NCBI RefSeq assembly: GCF_030272615.1
Contig: NC_081412.1
Span: forward strand, 38,570,911-38,634,910
DNA length: 64,000 bases
Direction: 5' to 3'
Source: Cryptomeria japonica
Lineage: Eukaryota; Streptophyta; Pinopsida; Cupressales; Cupressaceae
Numbering within the stretch: position 1 is the stretch's first letter; the number at the start of each line of letters is the position of its first letter. The notes below the pieces were generated by a model that saw only the letters and a program-made list of their open reading frames with translations, searched no databases and had not been told where the DNA came from. The position numbers were made by a program, and so were the translations under genes. Positions 34,696 to 45,368 of this stretch are shown piece after piece.

Positions 34696-35688
34696 TGTTA
34701 GGTCTTGCTTGGAAAGCTAATGTACTGAGAGGGGAGGGGTGAATCAATACTTCAAAACTTTTCTTGAAAAACAATTTTATTGATAAGCACAAATTAAGTA
34801 TTGATGATCTCAAAGATATATAATATGAAACATAATCATAGAAATGACATACATCAAAATATCACTCCATAATACAAAGATTTTGGTCACACAGAAACTC
34901 TTGGTTAGAGAGAAAAACTGCGGTGGGGATGGCACTCACAACTTCACTACTGCAGTAATCAAGATTGCTCGGTTAGAGCTACATGTTTAGCCATTTCTGA
35001 TAGCTTACCCTTGCTCATAGAATTCCTCGGCAATTGATAAATCAACTTGGTAACCACTTCTATATACTCTGTCCCTTTAAACTGTTCTCTGAAACCTTCT
35101 TGATAACCTCTGATTATCTCTGTCAATCTTCTTTCTTCATACTGAACTATGTCATTCCTTTGTGTCTCTTTTCTTGATTGACCTTACATATAATATATCA
35201 AATACTCAAATCATTATGTTTATATAGATCTCTGAGATGGTGATTTGTTCATGCTTCGATCATACAAACATGTTTTATTGAATGAATAAACCTAGAAATT
35301 ATTTCATTGGATATTCTTCCTCAAAATCAAACAAAATCTTTAAATGCAATTTCCTATGTAATAACGGTTTCATCTTCTCGAATTATGTAACACGTTTCAC
35401 ATGTGTGTCCAGGTGCATTGAATTTGGTAACACGTTTCCACTCGGTTGAGATTAACACGATATTCCTTCTTTGCTGCTCGATAGACATATGAACCTTACT
35501 CGGTAGACATTCTGTATATGTCTCAGTTCATAGCTCGGTGTATATCATCTCGGTGACTTGTCTCTCTTCTGTAACTGACACTGGTGACCTTAGTGTTTAA
35601 CGATTGGACTTTTCGGTAGTATTAACCGACTAGTGTATATAGAGTGACTTTGGGCATAAAACTAATGACAACTTAGTAAATAGCAATA
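34696..35688 (-). repeat. El-B 5' LTR
   Basis: 993 bases. Full-length match to 28091-29110 with scattered substitutions and short deletions (for example one TTAACCGACTAG unit near 35620 is missing). The terminal TG has mutated to TA. Confidence 0.9.
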
Positions 35689-35693
35689 GATTT

Positions 35694-35937
35694 AAGTGTC
35701 CATACTATAGACTCTTAGTGTCTAATAATACGATTGGTTTTAGTTGTAGTGTTAGGCTTTTCTTCTAAAAATGTTTTTCTCATGTAAATTGTCATGTCAC
35801 AGTATGATTTTATTTGTGTATTCTTTTCTATAATTGTTGAATCCTTTTTAGCATATACCTCCCCTTAAAGTTCATGTAGGAAGTGTTTCTACACGGTTGC
35901 TTCCTTTTAGTGATTTAATTATCAATTAAGTAGTGTA
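35694..35937. other. Decayed copia LTR fragment between El-B and El-D
   Basis: Contains TTAGGCTTTTCTTC..ATGTTTTTCTCATGTAAATTGTCATG, a weak match to the copia U5 theme GGTTTTTCCC..GTTTTCCCACGTAAATTCATGG of El-D. Probably the remnant of an older LTR into which El-D inserted. Confidence 0.4.
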
Positions 35938-37206
35938 TGTTGGAATTATGCCTCTAATTCACTTGACCTTTGTTCATATTGATCGGGTTAACTCTGGCTG
36001 ATGAAAAAGTGTGAAGAAAATCTGTGAACTCTATTGGTATAACCTTTGCCAATGAACTCGACATATCAGAGCTTAGAGTAGCAGGTTTCAAGTCATCCCA
36101 ATGACCCGACGAAGTCATCTTCAGTCATCGGGGTAACATCGGTTATCAGATGGATGAAAGGATAAAGGACTTCCAGTTTAGATCCAGATCCAACGGTCAT
36201 CACTTTACCACTATAGAAAGATGCACATATGTTATTTCCTGCGACTTGGTGATCATGGTGGGGCCCGACATAAGTGAGCAGTCTAGGTGAGATAAAGGTC
36301 ATGCAGATCAGAGATGATTGAATGTCGATCAAGGTTGATCCAATGGTGGTCATTATGTTGCGATGGGAAATTGCTCGTTAGTATATTCCTCGCGTTATGG
36401 CGACCAAGTGGTGGGACCTGGCAGGAGAGAGGCTAAGGCAAATTAAAGGCTGAGAAGATCGAAATGATCGGATGGCGATGGCAGAAGATCTGACGGTGGT
36501 CGCTAGGTCGCAATGGGAAATTGCTTGTGAGACTTTCCATCATGACCCAGCGACAAAGAAGAATTTCGAGTGGATAGTGAGGCTGTGCTAAGATGTCAGA
36601 GCAGGGAACCCAGAACCAATCAAGGGGTGCCACATGGTGGAGCGCAAAGAGAAAGATCGGGCGATAGCTGATTGTTTGCTTTTTCGATACCTGATGGAGT
36701 TGACTTGTCTGAGCTGCTATATTTGAATACGAACTAATTCAATTCCTAGATGCATGTGGGATAGTTTTTTTCTCATGAATACAGACCGATGCAGACAATT
36801 AGATGTCTGACCGATTGGTGCAAACTGACAATTGAATGGTCGACATGAAAATGAATATGAAGCCAAGAGGAAACTCGAACAAGGTGGTTGTTCTGATGAT
36901 AAGTCGTATACTGTGGTGTGTACCCGAAGTAATCAGAGTGAACATCTGTGCTATGATAACATACTTTATTGTAAAGATTCTTTGTTGTGAATAAAGTGTT
37001 CTTGTTGTCTATGGTGGGTTTTTTCTCGAAAAGGTTTTCCCTCGTAAATTCATGGTGTTTATCTCTGTGTGTGTTTGATTTTTGATATTGTCTCTATTTT
37101 GTATATGTTAATCTTAGTATTCTATAAAGTTTTAAAACACACTAGTCTTGTTTCCTCTGCAAATTGACATTAGGGAAGCATTTTTCCACACTATGCTTTC
37201 CTTACA
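35938..37206 (+). repeat. El-D 5' LTR
   Basis: 1,269 bases. Near its 3' end it carries AATAAAGTGTTCTTGTTGTC (polyadenylation-like AATAAA) and the theme GGGTTTTTTCTCGAAAAGG TTTTCCCTCGTAAATTC. Confidence 0.93.
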
Positions 37207-37224
37207 AGTGGTATCAGAGCCTGG
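37207..37224 (+). promoter_or_regulatory. El-D primer-binding site
   Basis: AGTGGTATCAGAGCCTGG follows the LTR end CTTACA. It contains the exact iMet-type site TGGTATCAGAGC. Confidence 0.93.
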
Positions 37225-37317
37225 CCAGTTGTGTTATTCTTGTGGGTAGGGTTGGTTTTTTATGTTAATTTGTTTCAGTGGGAGTCTGTTAGTGTGTCTA
37301 CTTGTTTACAAATTAAG

Positions 37318-38100
37318 ATGGAAAGCACTTCTAGAAGAATGGATATTGAGAAGTTCAATGGCTCCAATTTTGAGTTATGGAAACTTAAAATCAAGGACCT
37401 GCTGGTTGACCAAGATTCTTGGATTGCAGTGAGTGGACAGAACCTTCAAGCATGAAGCAAGAAGATTGGGACTTAGAAGACCGAAAAGCCAGAGGAATCA
37501 TAAGACTAAGCCTTGCAAACTCAGAACTGTTGAACGTACATGAGGAGAAGACTGCAAGTGATTTGTGGAAGAAGTTAAGAGACATCTATCAGGGAAAAAC
37601 CTTGGTGAATAAAATCTTCCTTAGGAAGAAGTTATATTCTCTGAAAAATGGATGCAGGAACACCCTTGGTAGATCATTTGAATGCACTTAACATGGTTCT
37701 CGCTCAATTGACATTAGTTGGTGTGGCTATTCAAGAAGAAAAACATTGCATGTTGCTACTATGCTCATTGCCAGATTCTTGGAAACATTTGGTGATGGCC
37801 ATTGGTAGTACTACGACTCAGTTCAAGATGGATACTATGGGCAATACTCTTTTGTCAGAAGAAATGAGAAAGAAGTCTTCTGAGACGAAAAAAGATGCAC
37901 TCTCTATTCGAGGCAGACTAAAGGACAAAGACAAGAAGAAAGGAAAGAAGTCCAAGTCCAAGTCTCAAGAGAGGTCCAAGTCTCCTGGAAAGAAGTTTAA
38001 GGTGAAATGCTAGAATTGTGGACAAAAGGGTCATATTCGAAAAGACTGCAAAGAAGAGAAGAGAAATAACTCTTCTAATAATGAATCTTCTCACAGTGAT
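37318..38100 (+). pseudogene. El-D gag
   Basis: Copia gag (Retrotran_gag_2/UBN2 type). It starts at ATG 37318 (MESTSRRMDIEKFNGSNFE), then WKLKIKDLLVDQDSWIAV. A frameshift near 37440 moves to DWDLEDRKARGIIRLSL and DLWKKLRDIYQGKTLVNKIF. A second shift near 37650 leads to the frame shared with pol (LVDHLNALNMVLAQLT). A Lys/Ser-rich stretch (KKKGKKSKSKSQERSKSPGK) precedes one CCHC knuckle at 38008-38049 (C-N-C-GQKGHIRKDC, with a TAG codon between the first Cys and Asn). Confidence 0.9.
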
Positions 38101-38121
38101 GCAGATGCCTTTGTAGTAGCT

Positions 38122-38600
38122 TTGGCAGTGCTTGCTTCTGACAATGTGTGGTTGATTGACTTAGGGGCATCTTTCCATATGACATCTCACAAGGAGTGGT
38201 TCTTAAAGTATGAACCGGATGTTGGTGGGAAGGTGTACTTAGAAAGTGACTCAACACTAGAGATTGTTGGTAGAAGAAGAATTAAAATCCAATTTCCTGA
38301 TGGGAGAATAAAGGCAATCAATGGAGTTTTGCACATACCAAGTTTGGAAAGAAACCTACTTTATGTAAGCAAGTTGAATGATGCTGGAGTCCAGGTAACA
38401 TTTGTGTTTGGTGGTTGGAAGATGACTAGAGGGTCTATTAGTTTGGCTAAGGGTGAATGTGTTGGTACATTGTACAAGTTAAATGCTAAACCTGTGTGTT
38501 GTAATATAGTCACTAAGAAATCTGATAGAACTACCGAGTTGACATATGATGTAAATTCTATGGAAGCTAAACTTCCTATAGAAAAGACAATGCTCTAGAA
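38122..38600 (+). pseudogene. El-D protease region
   Basis: The aspartic-protease signature appears as WLIDLGASFHMTSHKEWF, where copia elements have D-S-G-A. The catalytic-triad Ser has become Leu, so the copy could not be active even without stops. The usual downstream wording follows (VLHIPSLERNLLYVSKL). Ends at a TAG (38596) replacing the Trp that normally opens the GAG-pre-integrase domain. Confidence 0.85.
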
Positions 38601-39451
38601 TTATAGGCTTGGTCACATTGGTGAAAAAGGTTTGAAAACTTTAAAGAGTAAAAATATGGTAGAAGGACTTGCTGATTGTAACCTTGAGTTTGATTTTTGT
38701 GAACATTGCATATACAGAAAACAAAACCGTGTTCAATTTTATTCAATTCCTCATAAATCTTCTGACATTCTAGACTATATGCATTCTGATGTGTTTGGTC
38801 CAGTGGATGTACCTTCTTTGTCTAAATCAAAGGACTATGTATCCTTTGTTGATGATTATTCGAGAAGGACATTTGTTTATTTTATGAACAGTAAGACAGA
38901 AGTGTTCAGCCAGTTTAAGGAATTTAAAAACTTGGTTGAAAATCATATTGGAAGGAGAATAAAATGTTTAAGAACTGATAACGGTGGTGAGTATTGCAAT
39001 ATAGATTTTGACAAGTACTATGTAGACCATGGAATCAAAAGACATAGAACAACGCCTTATACTCCATGACAAAATGGAGTTGCTTAAAGGTTGAATCGGT
39101 CTCTAATGGAGAAAAACAAGAAGCATGCTGAGTAGTGTTGGGCTGGAACATAAGTTTTGGGCAGAAGTAGTTGCTACAACATGTTACCCGTTGAACTGGT
39201 CACCTACAACAACGTTAGTAAACAAGACACCTATGGAAGCATGGTTTGGTAAGAAACCTTCTCTAAGACACATTCGTGTGTTTGGTTCAGAGGCATATGA
39301 ACATGTGCTTGATGTTAAAAGATCTAAATTAGATACCAAAGTAGTCAAATTTATTTTCATTGGATATGGAGTTGGAGTTAAAGGATACAAGCTTTGGGAT
39401 CTTGAAACTGGAAAGGTTGTGTACAGCAGAAGTGTATCTTCCGAGAGCTGA
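38601..39451 (+). pseudogene. El-D GAG-pre-integrase and integrase
   Basis: GAG-pre-integrase RLGHIGEKGLKTLKSKNM is followed by the zinc site CEHCIYRKQNRVQF. The integrase core has the first Asp in MHSDVFGPVDVPS and the second in LRTDNGGEYCN. The third acidic residue, normally in QNGVAER, has become a stop (QNGVA*RLNRSLMEKN near 39086), and another stop precedes it. A frameshift near 39130 leads to the C-terminal part (GLEHKFWAEVVATTCYPLN, FGKKPSLRHIRVFGSEAY). Confidence 0.88.
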
Positions 39452-39456
39452 AACCT

Positions 39457-40141
39457 ATGTCTTTAGATAAACCAATAAAGAAGGAAAAAGAGAAGGATGT
39501 GGTTGAATTTCCACTAGGAGAAGAAGTGACAACTCCAGATGTACCTGGAGATGAGAATGAAGAGAGTTCAAGTAGCTCTGAAAGTTCAAAAGAAGAACAA
39601 AATGAAGCCTCACCACAAGTGTTAAGAAGATCCACACGAGAGAGGCGACAACCTGATAGGTATAATTTTTTCAATGTTGAATGTAAATTGTGCTTATTCT
39701 TTACTTGTTGATATTGATGAGCCTAAGACTGTAAAAGAAGCCATGGATATGTCAGATTCAGATTCTTGGTTGGAAGCCATGAATGATGAATTGAAATCAT
39801 TGGACAAGAATGGAACATGGATTCTGGTATCCTTGCCTAAAGGTAGAAAGCATGTGGGATGTAAATGGGTTTTCAAAAGGAAGTATGGTCCAGATGGCAG
39901 CATTGACAAGTACAAGGCTAGATTGGTTGTAAAGGGGTATTCTCAAAAGGAAGGTATTGACTATGGAGAAATCTTTTCTCCTGTAGCTAAGCTAACATCT
40001 ATTAGATTTCTTTTGTCACTTGCAGCCGCATATGATTGGGAAGTTGAGCAAATGGATGTGAAAACAACATTTCTTCATGGGGACCTTGAAAAAGAAATCT
40101 ATATGTCCCAGCCTGAGCATTTTGTGAAAAAGGGTAAAGAA
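39457..40141 (+). pseudogene. El-D reverse transcriptase, N-terminal part
   Basis: An acidic/Ser linker (ENEESSSSSESSKEEQ, RRSTRERRQPDRYNF) and a frameshift lead into RVT_2: WLEAMNDELKSLDKNGTW, KWVFKRKYGPDGSIDKYKAR, FSPVAKLTSIRFLLSLAA, then VEQMDVKTTFLHGDLEKEI (normally DVKTAFLHGDL). It is cut at KKGKEH by El-E. When El-E and one CATTT copy are removed, the frame continues at 42878 as LVCKLKKSLYGLK. Confidence 0.92.
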
Positions 40142-40146
40142 CATTT

Positions 40147-40518
40147 TATTGGAGTTGAGAAAATACAACACCACAAGAGCCCAAATGATCTCTGCAAGCT
40201 GAAAAACCTATTACAAGGAGAAGCAAGGAAGCAAATCATAGAAGAAAGAAATACATAGAAAATATGCTCAAAAAGAGAGACCTCAATATTCAAAAAAAGT
40301 GTAATGTAATAATCCTTCTTACAATGAAAAAAATGAACTCAAACTTTAATAGGTCAAGAAACCCTAAAAAGGAAAACCTAGGTTTGCACATAATAATTAA
40401 TAAAAGTATTAATTATTATGCACCTAAAGTTAGCTTAAGTGTAAAAGAGATAAACAGAACTTAAATAATTAAACAAATATTGTTTAATTAATCAAGTAAA
40501 TATCTGAATACTCTAACA
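40147..40518 (-). repeat. El-E 3' LTR
   Basis: 372 bases, nearly identical to 42498-42872 (a few substitutions and short indels). Contains an AATTAATTATTATG-type AT stretch and ends next to the C-run that is the purine tract on the minus strand. Confidence 0.92.
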
Positions 40519-40530
40519 CCCCCCCTTAAG

Positions 40531-42480
40531 CTAGACTTAGGGAGAAGCTAAAACCTAGAACAACTACTAAAAGCAGGAAAGATGGGTCCCGACAACAAGG
40601 CTTGATCAGGTACCCAAATACAATGAAATCTCTATGAACTAGAGAAATAGAGAAAACCACGTGGGAAAAAAATCTACTCCAAAAAGAGATGGAAAAGAAC
40701 ACCACTGAAGCATGAAGAACCTGCAAACACTATCAAAGAATAATTGCTGATCTAAAGAACCTCCACTGAAATAGAACATGACTAGGTAGAGAAGACTGGA
40801 TATGTATGAGTGCCCTCGAATGACACTACTCGAATCAGAAGGCAAACAAGGCAAACAACTGAAATCAAAGATATAGATGGCATGAAAACACCAAAGCCCA
40901 AAGAGTTGATCAATTGAACCGTGAAAGCATTAGAACCAACAACATGAACCTCCCCATAATGCTGAAGAGGGAGAGGGACAGGTACACTAAAAAGAATGAC
41001 CAACAAGAACTGCACGACGAAGAACCAGGAACATTAAGGGTGCAGAGAAAGTACATAGTGTCATGGAAGGAACACTCACTTGACACACATCATGAGGTGA
41101 ACGTCATGGAAGGAACATGCCCTAGAAAATGGTAGATGGAAAACATGGAAAACATCAACCCCCTCATGGCACTTTATAAGTAGTGCATGTACAATAAGGC
41201 ACAAGATGTGCATGATCCCAAGTAAACAATGAATGATGGCACTTTATCTTAGTGAGTTTGCATGAATACAATGCGACAATGATAAGAAGATTGGAAATAG
41301 AAAGGAGAACCAAAATAGAGACATCAAACTCAGAGAACAAATCCTAGGACTTGAACAACCAAGATATCCACCAGAGTGCTAAAAAGAAAAAAATAGAATA
41401 AAATATGCATGGAGTAGAATCTAGAAATAAAACTCATATGTATGGAAAGTACACAACACACACTTTCCAAAAATATAATTTTTCTAAAAAACGGAGTTCG
41501 GATGCTCATTCTATGGCTCCCGGAGTACAAAAAAGAGACCCCACTTTGACTGGAAAAAATCACAGTCAAATAGAAAAATTGGAAAAAAATAACAACATCA
41601 CAAAGTCCGGCTTGGAACTAGATTTTCAACACCTATTCATTTTTTAAAAAATGACTCTGTATGCCCAAGATATGACCAAAAAACCAAACCCCCCTTCAAA
41701 ACAAGAGGAAGGGGTAGTCTGGTGGCTAGACAAGCGGAGGTGGCCAATGGGTGGCGCTCTGGTGGTGGGATGGTGGTGCTCTGGTAGCACATCGATGGTG
41801 GAGTAGTCATCAGGCAAGCAGAGGAGGTCGCAGGGTGGAGCAGCGATAGTCAAGCGAGCGGAGGAGGCTGTAGGCAGGAAGGCTGGCCGCGGGGTCCGAG
41901 GTGTCGACGAGGAGTAGCAGGGAGGTTGGCAGGAGAAAATGGGTCAGGCGGGGGCGGCTCGAAGGATCGGGAGGAGGTGCTAGCGGGGGCCAGAAGGAGA
42001 TGCCGACGAGGGCCGGACTGACAGGTCTGGCAGGGCCGTATGATGACCAGACTGTCACGTCTGGTACCCTGGAAAAAACCACAACCCCAAAACAATGTTT
42101 GAAACCTCCTTTTTTTATTCGCCTTTTTTTGCTTTTGATTTTTTTTTTTCAAGATTTTTGATAAAAAATCAGAATCTGGCTTGCATGCCATACAAAGGCA
42201 AAAATATTTTTTTTAAAAATTTTTTCTCGAACTGCGTGGTAGGGTTGTACGACCTGGATCTAGAGAAAAAAAATACTCCTATAGGCTTAGGAACCAAAAA
42301 AGGTCAAGTTTTATATGACCATAAGGGTTTTCGGGCCTTCTGAGAACGATGGTGAAGTCTATTTAGGCCCAAAGTGCTCAGAAAAAAGGCCTATCCCTAG
42401 GTGCATAAAAAAAACTTTATGAAACCCCAAATTTGCTTCCAATGCAAAAATTTTCAAAACAAGAATAGATAGCTCCAGAT
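40531..42480 (-). other. El-E internal region, non-coding
   Basis: 40531-41640 is AT-rich without a credible ORF. 41690-42080 is markedly GC-rich with GGTGG/GGCGG words. On the minus strand a 113-codon frame (42191-41850) opens 300 bases after the primer site with a basic start (KILKKKNQKQKKANKKRR) and a Pro/Arg-rich tail (SRSFEPPPPDPFSPA). It resembles no gag I know. It may be a captured genomic fragment or a packaging region. Confidence 0.5.
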
Positions 42481-42497
42481 CTGAAGCTCTGATACCA

Positions 42498-42872
42498 TAT
42501 TGGAGTTGAGAAAATACAACACCATAGGAGCCCAAATGATCTTTGCAAGCTGAAAAACCTGTTACAAGGAGAAGTAAGGAAGCAAATCATAGAAGAAAGA
42601 AATACACAGAAAATATGCTCAAAAAGAGAGAGCTCAATATTCACAAAAAGTGTAATGTAATAATCCTTCTTTTTACAATGAAAATAAAGAAATCAACCTT
42701 TAATAGGTCAAGAAACCCTAAAAAGGAAAACCTAGGTTTGCACATAATAATTAATAAAAGTATTAATTATTATGCACCTAAAGTTAGCTTAAGTGTAAAA
42801 GAGATAAAGGGAACTTAAATAATTAAACAAATATTATTTAATTAATCAAGTAAATACCCGAATACTCTAACA
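42498..42872 (-). repeat. El-E 5' LTR
   Basis: 375 bases, mate of 40147-40518. It is followed on the minus strand by the iMet-type primer site. Confidence 0.92.
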
Positions 42873-44030
42873 CATTTGGTATGTAAACTAAAGAAGTCTC
42901 TTTATGGTTTGAAATAGTCTCCCAGAATGTGGTATCAAAAATATGATACGTTTGTGTTGTCTTTGGGATTTGTGAGATCGAAAGTTGATCATTGTCTGTA
43001 CTACAAGGTTTAAGATGATAAGATCCTTATTATTGCTTTGTATGTTGACGACATGTTGTTCCTTGGAAATAACAAAGGTATGATCTCAGACTTGAAGTCC
43101 AAATTATCCTTGAAGTTTGAAATGAAAGATTTGGGGTCAGCAAACTACATTCTGGGAATGGAAATCAAGAGGGACAGGTCTAAGAGAAAAATTTGGCTCA
43201 GCCAAAGAAAGTACATCACTAGTGTTCTTGATAAGTTTAATATGTCTGATTGTAAACAACAGGTTGTTCCTATTTTGTAGGGAACCAAACTGTTTGTGCA
43301 TGACAGTATGAAATCTCTAGAGGAGATAGATGACATGAAGAGTATACCTTATGCAAGTGCTATTGGCAACTTGATGTATGCAATGGTTTGTACAAGGCCA
43401 GACAATGCCCAACCAATGGGAGTATTAAGCAGATTTATGTCAAACCTAGGAAGACTTCATTGGGATGCTATAAAGAGAGTTTTCAGATATCTGAAGGGTA
43501 CTTCAGACTTTGCATTATGTTATCATGGTAATCTGAATGATTCAAAGAGAACTCTCAACATTTGTGGTTATGCAGATTTTGATTGGGCATGGGACATTGA
43601 CAATAGAAGATCCACCAGTGGATACATTTTTGTTATGAATGGTGGAGCAATAAGTTGGATGAGCAAGCAAGAGTCTGTAGTCGCTTTGTCCACTACAGAG
43701 TCAGAATACATGGTAGCCACACATGCTTGTAAAGAAGTTGTTTGGCTCAGGCGTTTGAGTACATATATTGGTTTTGATACAGGACAGGTTGAGTTGTGAA
43801 GTGACAGTCAGAGTGCTATATGTTTAGCAAATAATCCTACATACCATGCTAGGTCTAAACACATAGATGTGCAATTCCATTTTGTGTGCGACATGGTAGA
43901 AGATGGAAAGGTTAATCTGAACAAGGTAGACACTTAGGAAAATGTTGCAGACACATTAACAAAACTGGTGAGCACTCGCAAGTTCAGGTGGTGTTCTAAC
44001 TCGATGGGTCTCAGTACCCATCCCTCTCTA
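42873..44030 (+). pseudogene. El-D reverse transcriptase C-terminal part and RNase H
   Basis: Continues RT after El-E: VCKLKKSLYGLK, a TAG, SPRMWYQKYDTFVLSLGF, then the catalytic LYVDDMLFLGNNKG at about 43038. Connection sequence: GMEIKRDRSKRKIWLSQRKY, ASAIGNLMYAMVCTRPDNA. RNase H acidic residues are in GYADFDWAWDIDNRRSTSGY, LSTTESEYMVATHACKE and SDSQSAICLANNPTYH, ending RSKHIDVQFHFVCDMV and ENVADTLTKLVSTRKF. Stops at about 42923, 43010, 43278, 43797 and 43935. The frame matches the part before El-E once the insertion is removed. Confidence 0.93.
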
Positions 44031-44084
44031 TAATGTTTGGAAAGTGCCCAAGTACTCCAGTGGATTCCTCGTCAAGTGGGAGTT

Positions 44085-45363
44085 TGTTGGAATTATGCCT
44101 CTAATTCACTTGACCTTTGTTTATACTGATCAAGTTAACTCTGGTGGATGAAACAGTGTGAAGAAAATCTATGAACTCTATCGGTATAACCTTTGCCGAT
44201 GAACTCGACATATCAGAGCCTATGTTGGAGCCTGGAGTAGTAGGCTTGAAGTCATCCCAATGACCCGACGAAGTCATCTTTGGTCATTGGGGTAACATCG
44301 GTTATCAGATGGATGAAAGGATAAAAGACTTCTAGTTTAGATCCAGATCCAATGGTCATCGCTTTACCACTATATAAATATGCACGTATGTTATTTCCTG
44401 TGACTTGGAGACCATGGTGGGGCCCAGCATATGTGAGCAGTCCAGGCGAGATAAGGGTCCTGTAGATCGAAGATGATTGAACGGATAAAAGTTGATCCAA
44501 CGGTGGTCGTTATGTTGCAATGAGAAACTGCTCGTTATTATATTCCTCGCAATATGGCGACCAAGTGGTGGGAACCAACAGGAGAGTGGCTAAGGCGAAT
44601 TAAAGGCCAAGCAAATCGAAATGATCGGATGGTGATCGCAGAAGATCTAATGGTGGTCGCTAGGTCGCGATGGGAAATTGCTTGTGACACTTTCCATCGT
44701 GACCTAGCAACAAAGAATAATTCTGAGCAGATAGTGAGGTCGTGCTAAGATGTCAGAGTAGGGACCCCGGAACCAATCAGGGGGTGCCACGTGGTGGAGC
44801 GTAGAGAGAAAGATCGGATGATAGTTGATTGTTTGTTTTTTCGATACCTGATGGAGTCAACTTGTCTGAGTTGGTGTATTTGAATACGAACCGATTCGAT
44901 TCCTGGATGCATGTGGGATAGTTGTTTTCTCATTAATGTAGACTGACCCAGACAGTTAGATGTCTAATCGATTGGTGCAAACTGACAGTTGAACGATCGA
45001 CATGAAAATGAATATGAAGCCAAGAGGAAACTTGAACAAGGTGGTTGTTTTGATGATAAACTATATACTGTGGTGTGTACTCGAAGTAATCAGAGTGAAC
45101 ATCTGTGTTGTGATAACAGACTTTATTATAAAGATTCTTTGCTGTGAATAAAGTGTTCTTGTTGTCGGTGGTGGGTTTTTTCCCGAAAGGGTTTTCCCAC
45201 GTAAATTCATGGTGTTTATCTTTGTGTGTGTTTGATTTCTGATATTGTCTCTGTTTCGTATATGCTAATCTTAGTATTTTGTAAAGTTTTAAAACACACT
45301 AGTCTTGTTTCCCCCGCAAATTGACATTAGGGAAGCGTTTTTCCGCACTGTGCTTTCCTTGCA
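44085..45363 (+). repeat. El-D 3' LTR
   Basis: 1,279 bases, preceded by purine tract GTCAAGTGGGAGTT and followed by the GTGTA duplication. It differs from the 5' LTR by substitutions and a small insertion (CCTATGTTGGAGCCTGGAGTAG near 44220), so the insertion is not recent. Confidence 0.93.
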
Positions 45364-45368
45364 GTGTA

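Larger units (their letters stand above)
28091..35688 (-). mobile_element. El-B: complete pol-less LTR retrotransposon
   Basis: LTRs at 34696-35688 (5' in element sense) and 28091-29110 (3') are flanked by the duplication GATTT (28086-28090 and 35689-35693). The ends have mutated slightly (TGTTAGG to TTGTAGG; TGTTGC to TATTGC). The order is primer site, coiled-coil gag with five knuckles, ~1,042-codon ORF homologous to El-A, four purine tracts, LTR. No protease, integrase, RT or RNase H is visible. Confidence 0.9.
40147..42872 (-). mobile_element. El-E: small non-coding LTR element inside El-D RT
   Basis: LTRs 42498-42872 (5') and 40147-40518 (3'), target duplication CATTT at 40142-40146 and 42873-42877. 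Minus-strand primer site TGGTATCAGAGCTTCAG (42481-42497) and purine tract CTTAAGGGGGGG (40519-40530). LTRs run TGTTAGAGTATTC...CAACTCCAATA, ending TA rather than CA in both copies. The internal ~1.98 kb has no gag or pol, so the element is non-autonomous (between TRIM and LARD in size). Confidence 0.92.
35938..45363 (+). mobile_element. El-D: Ty1/copia LTR retrotransposon, interrupted by El-E
   Basis: LTRs at 35938-37206 and 44085-45363 (TGTTGGAATTATGCC...TTCCTTACA/TTGCA), target duplication GTGTA at 35933-35937 and 45364-45368, primer site TGGTATCAGAGCCTGG at 37209, and purine tract CAAGTGGGAGTT before 44085. Internal order is gag, protease, integrase, RT, RNase H, the copia order. It is disabled by many stops and frameshifts and by the El-E insertion in RT. 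Confidence 0.95.

Noticed and set aside
41850-42191. Gag of El-E
   Set aside because: No knuckle or gag motif; the Pro/Arg-rich translation is a by-product of the GC-rich block.
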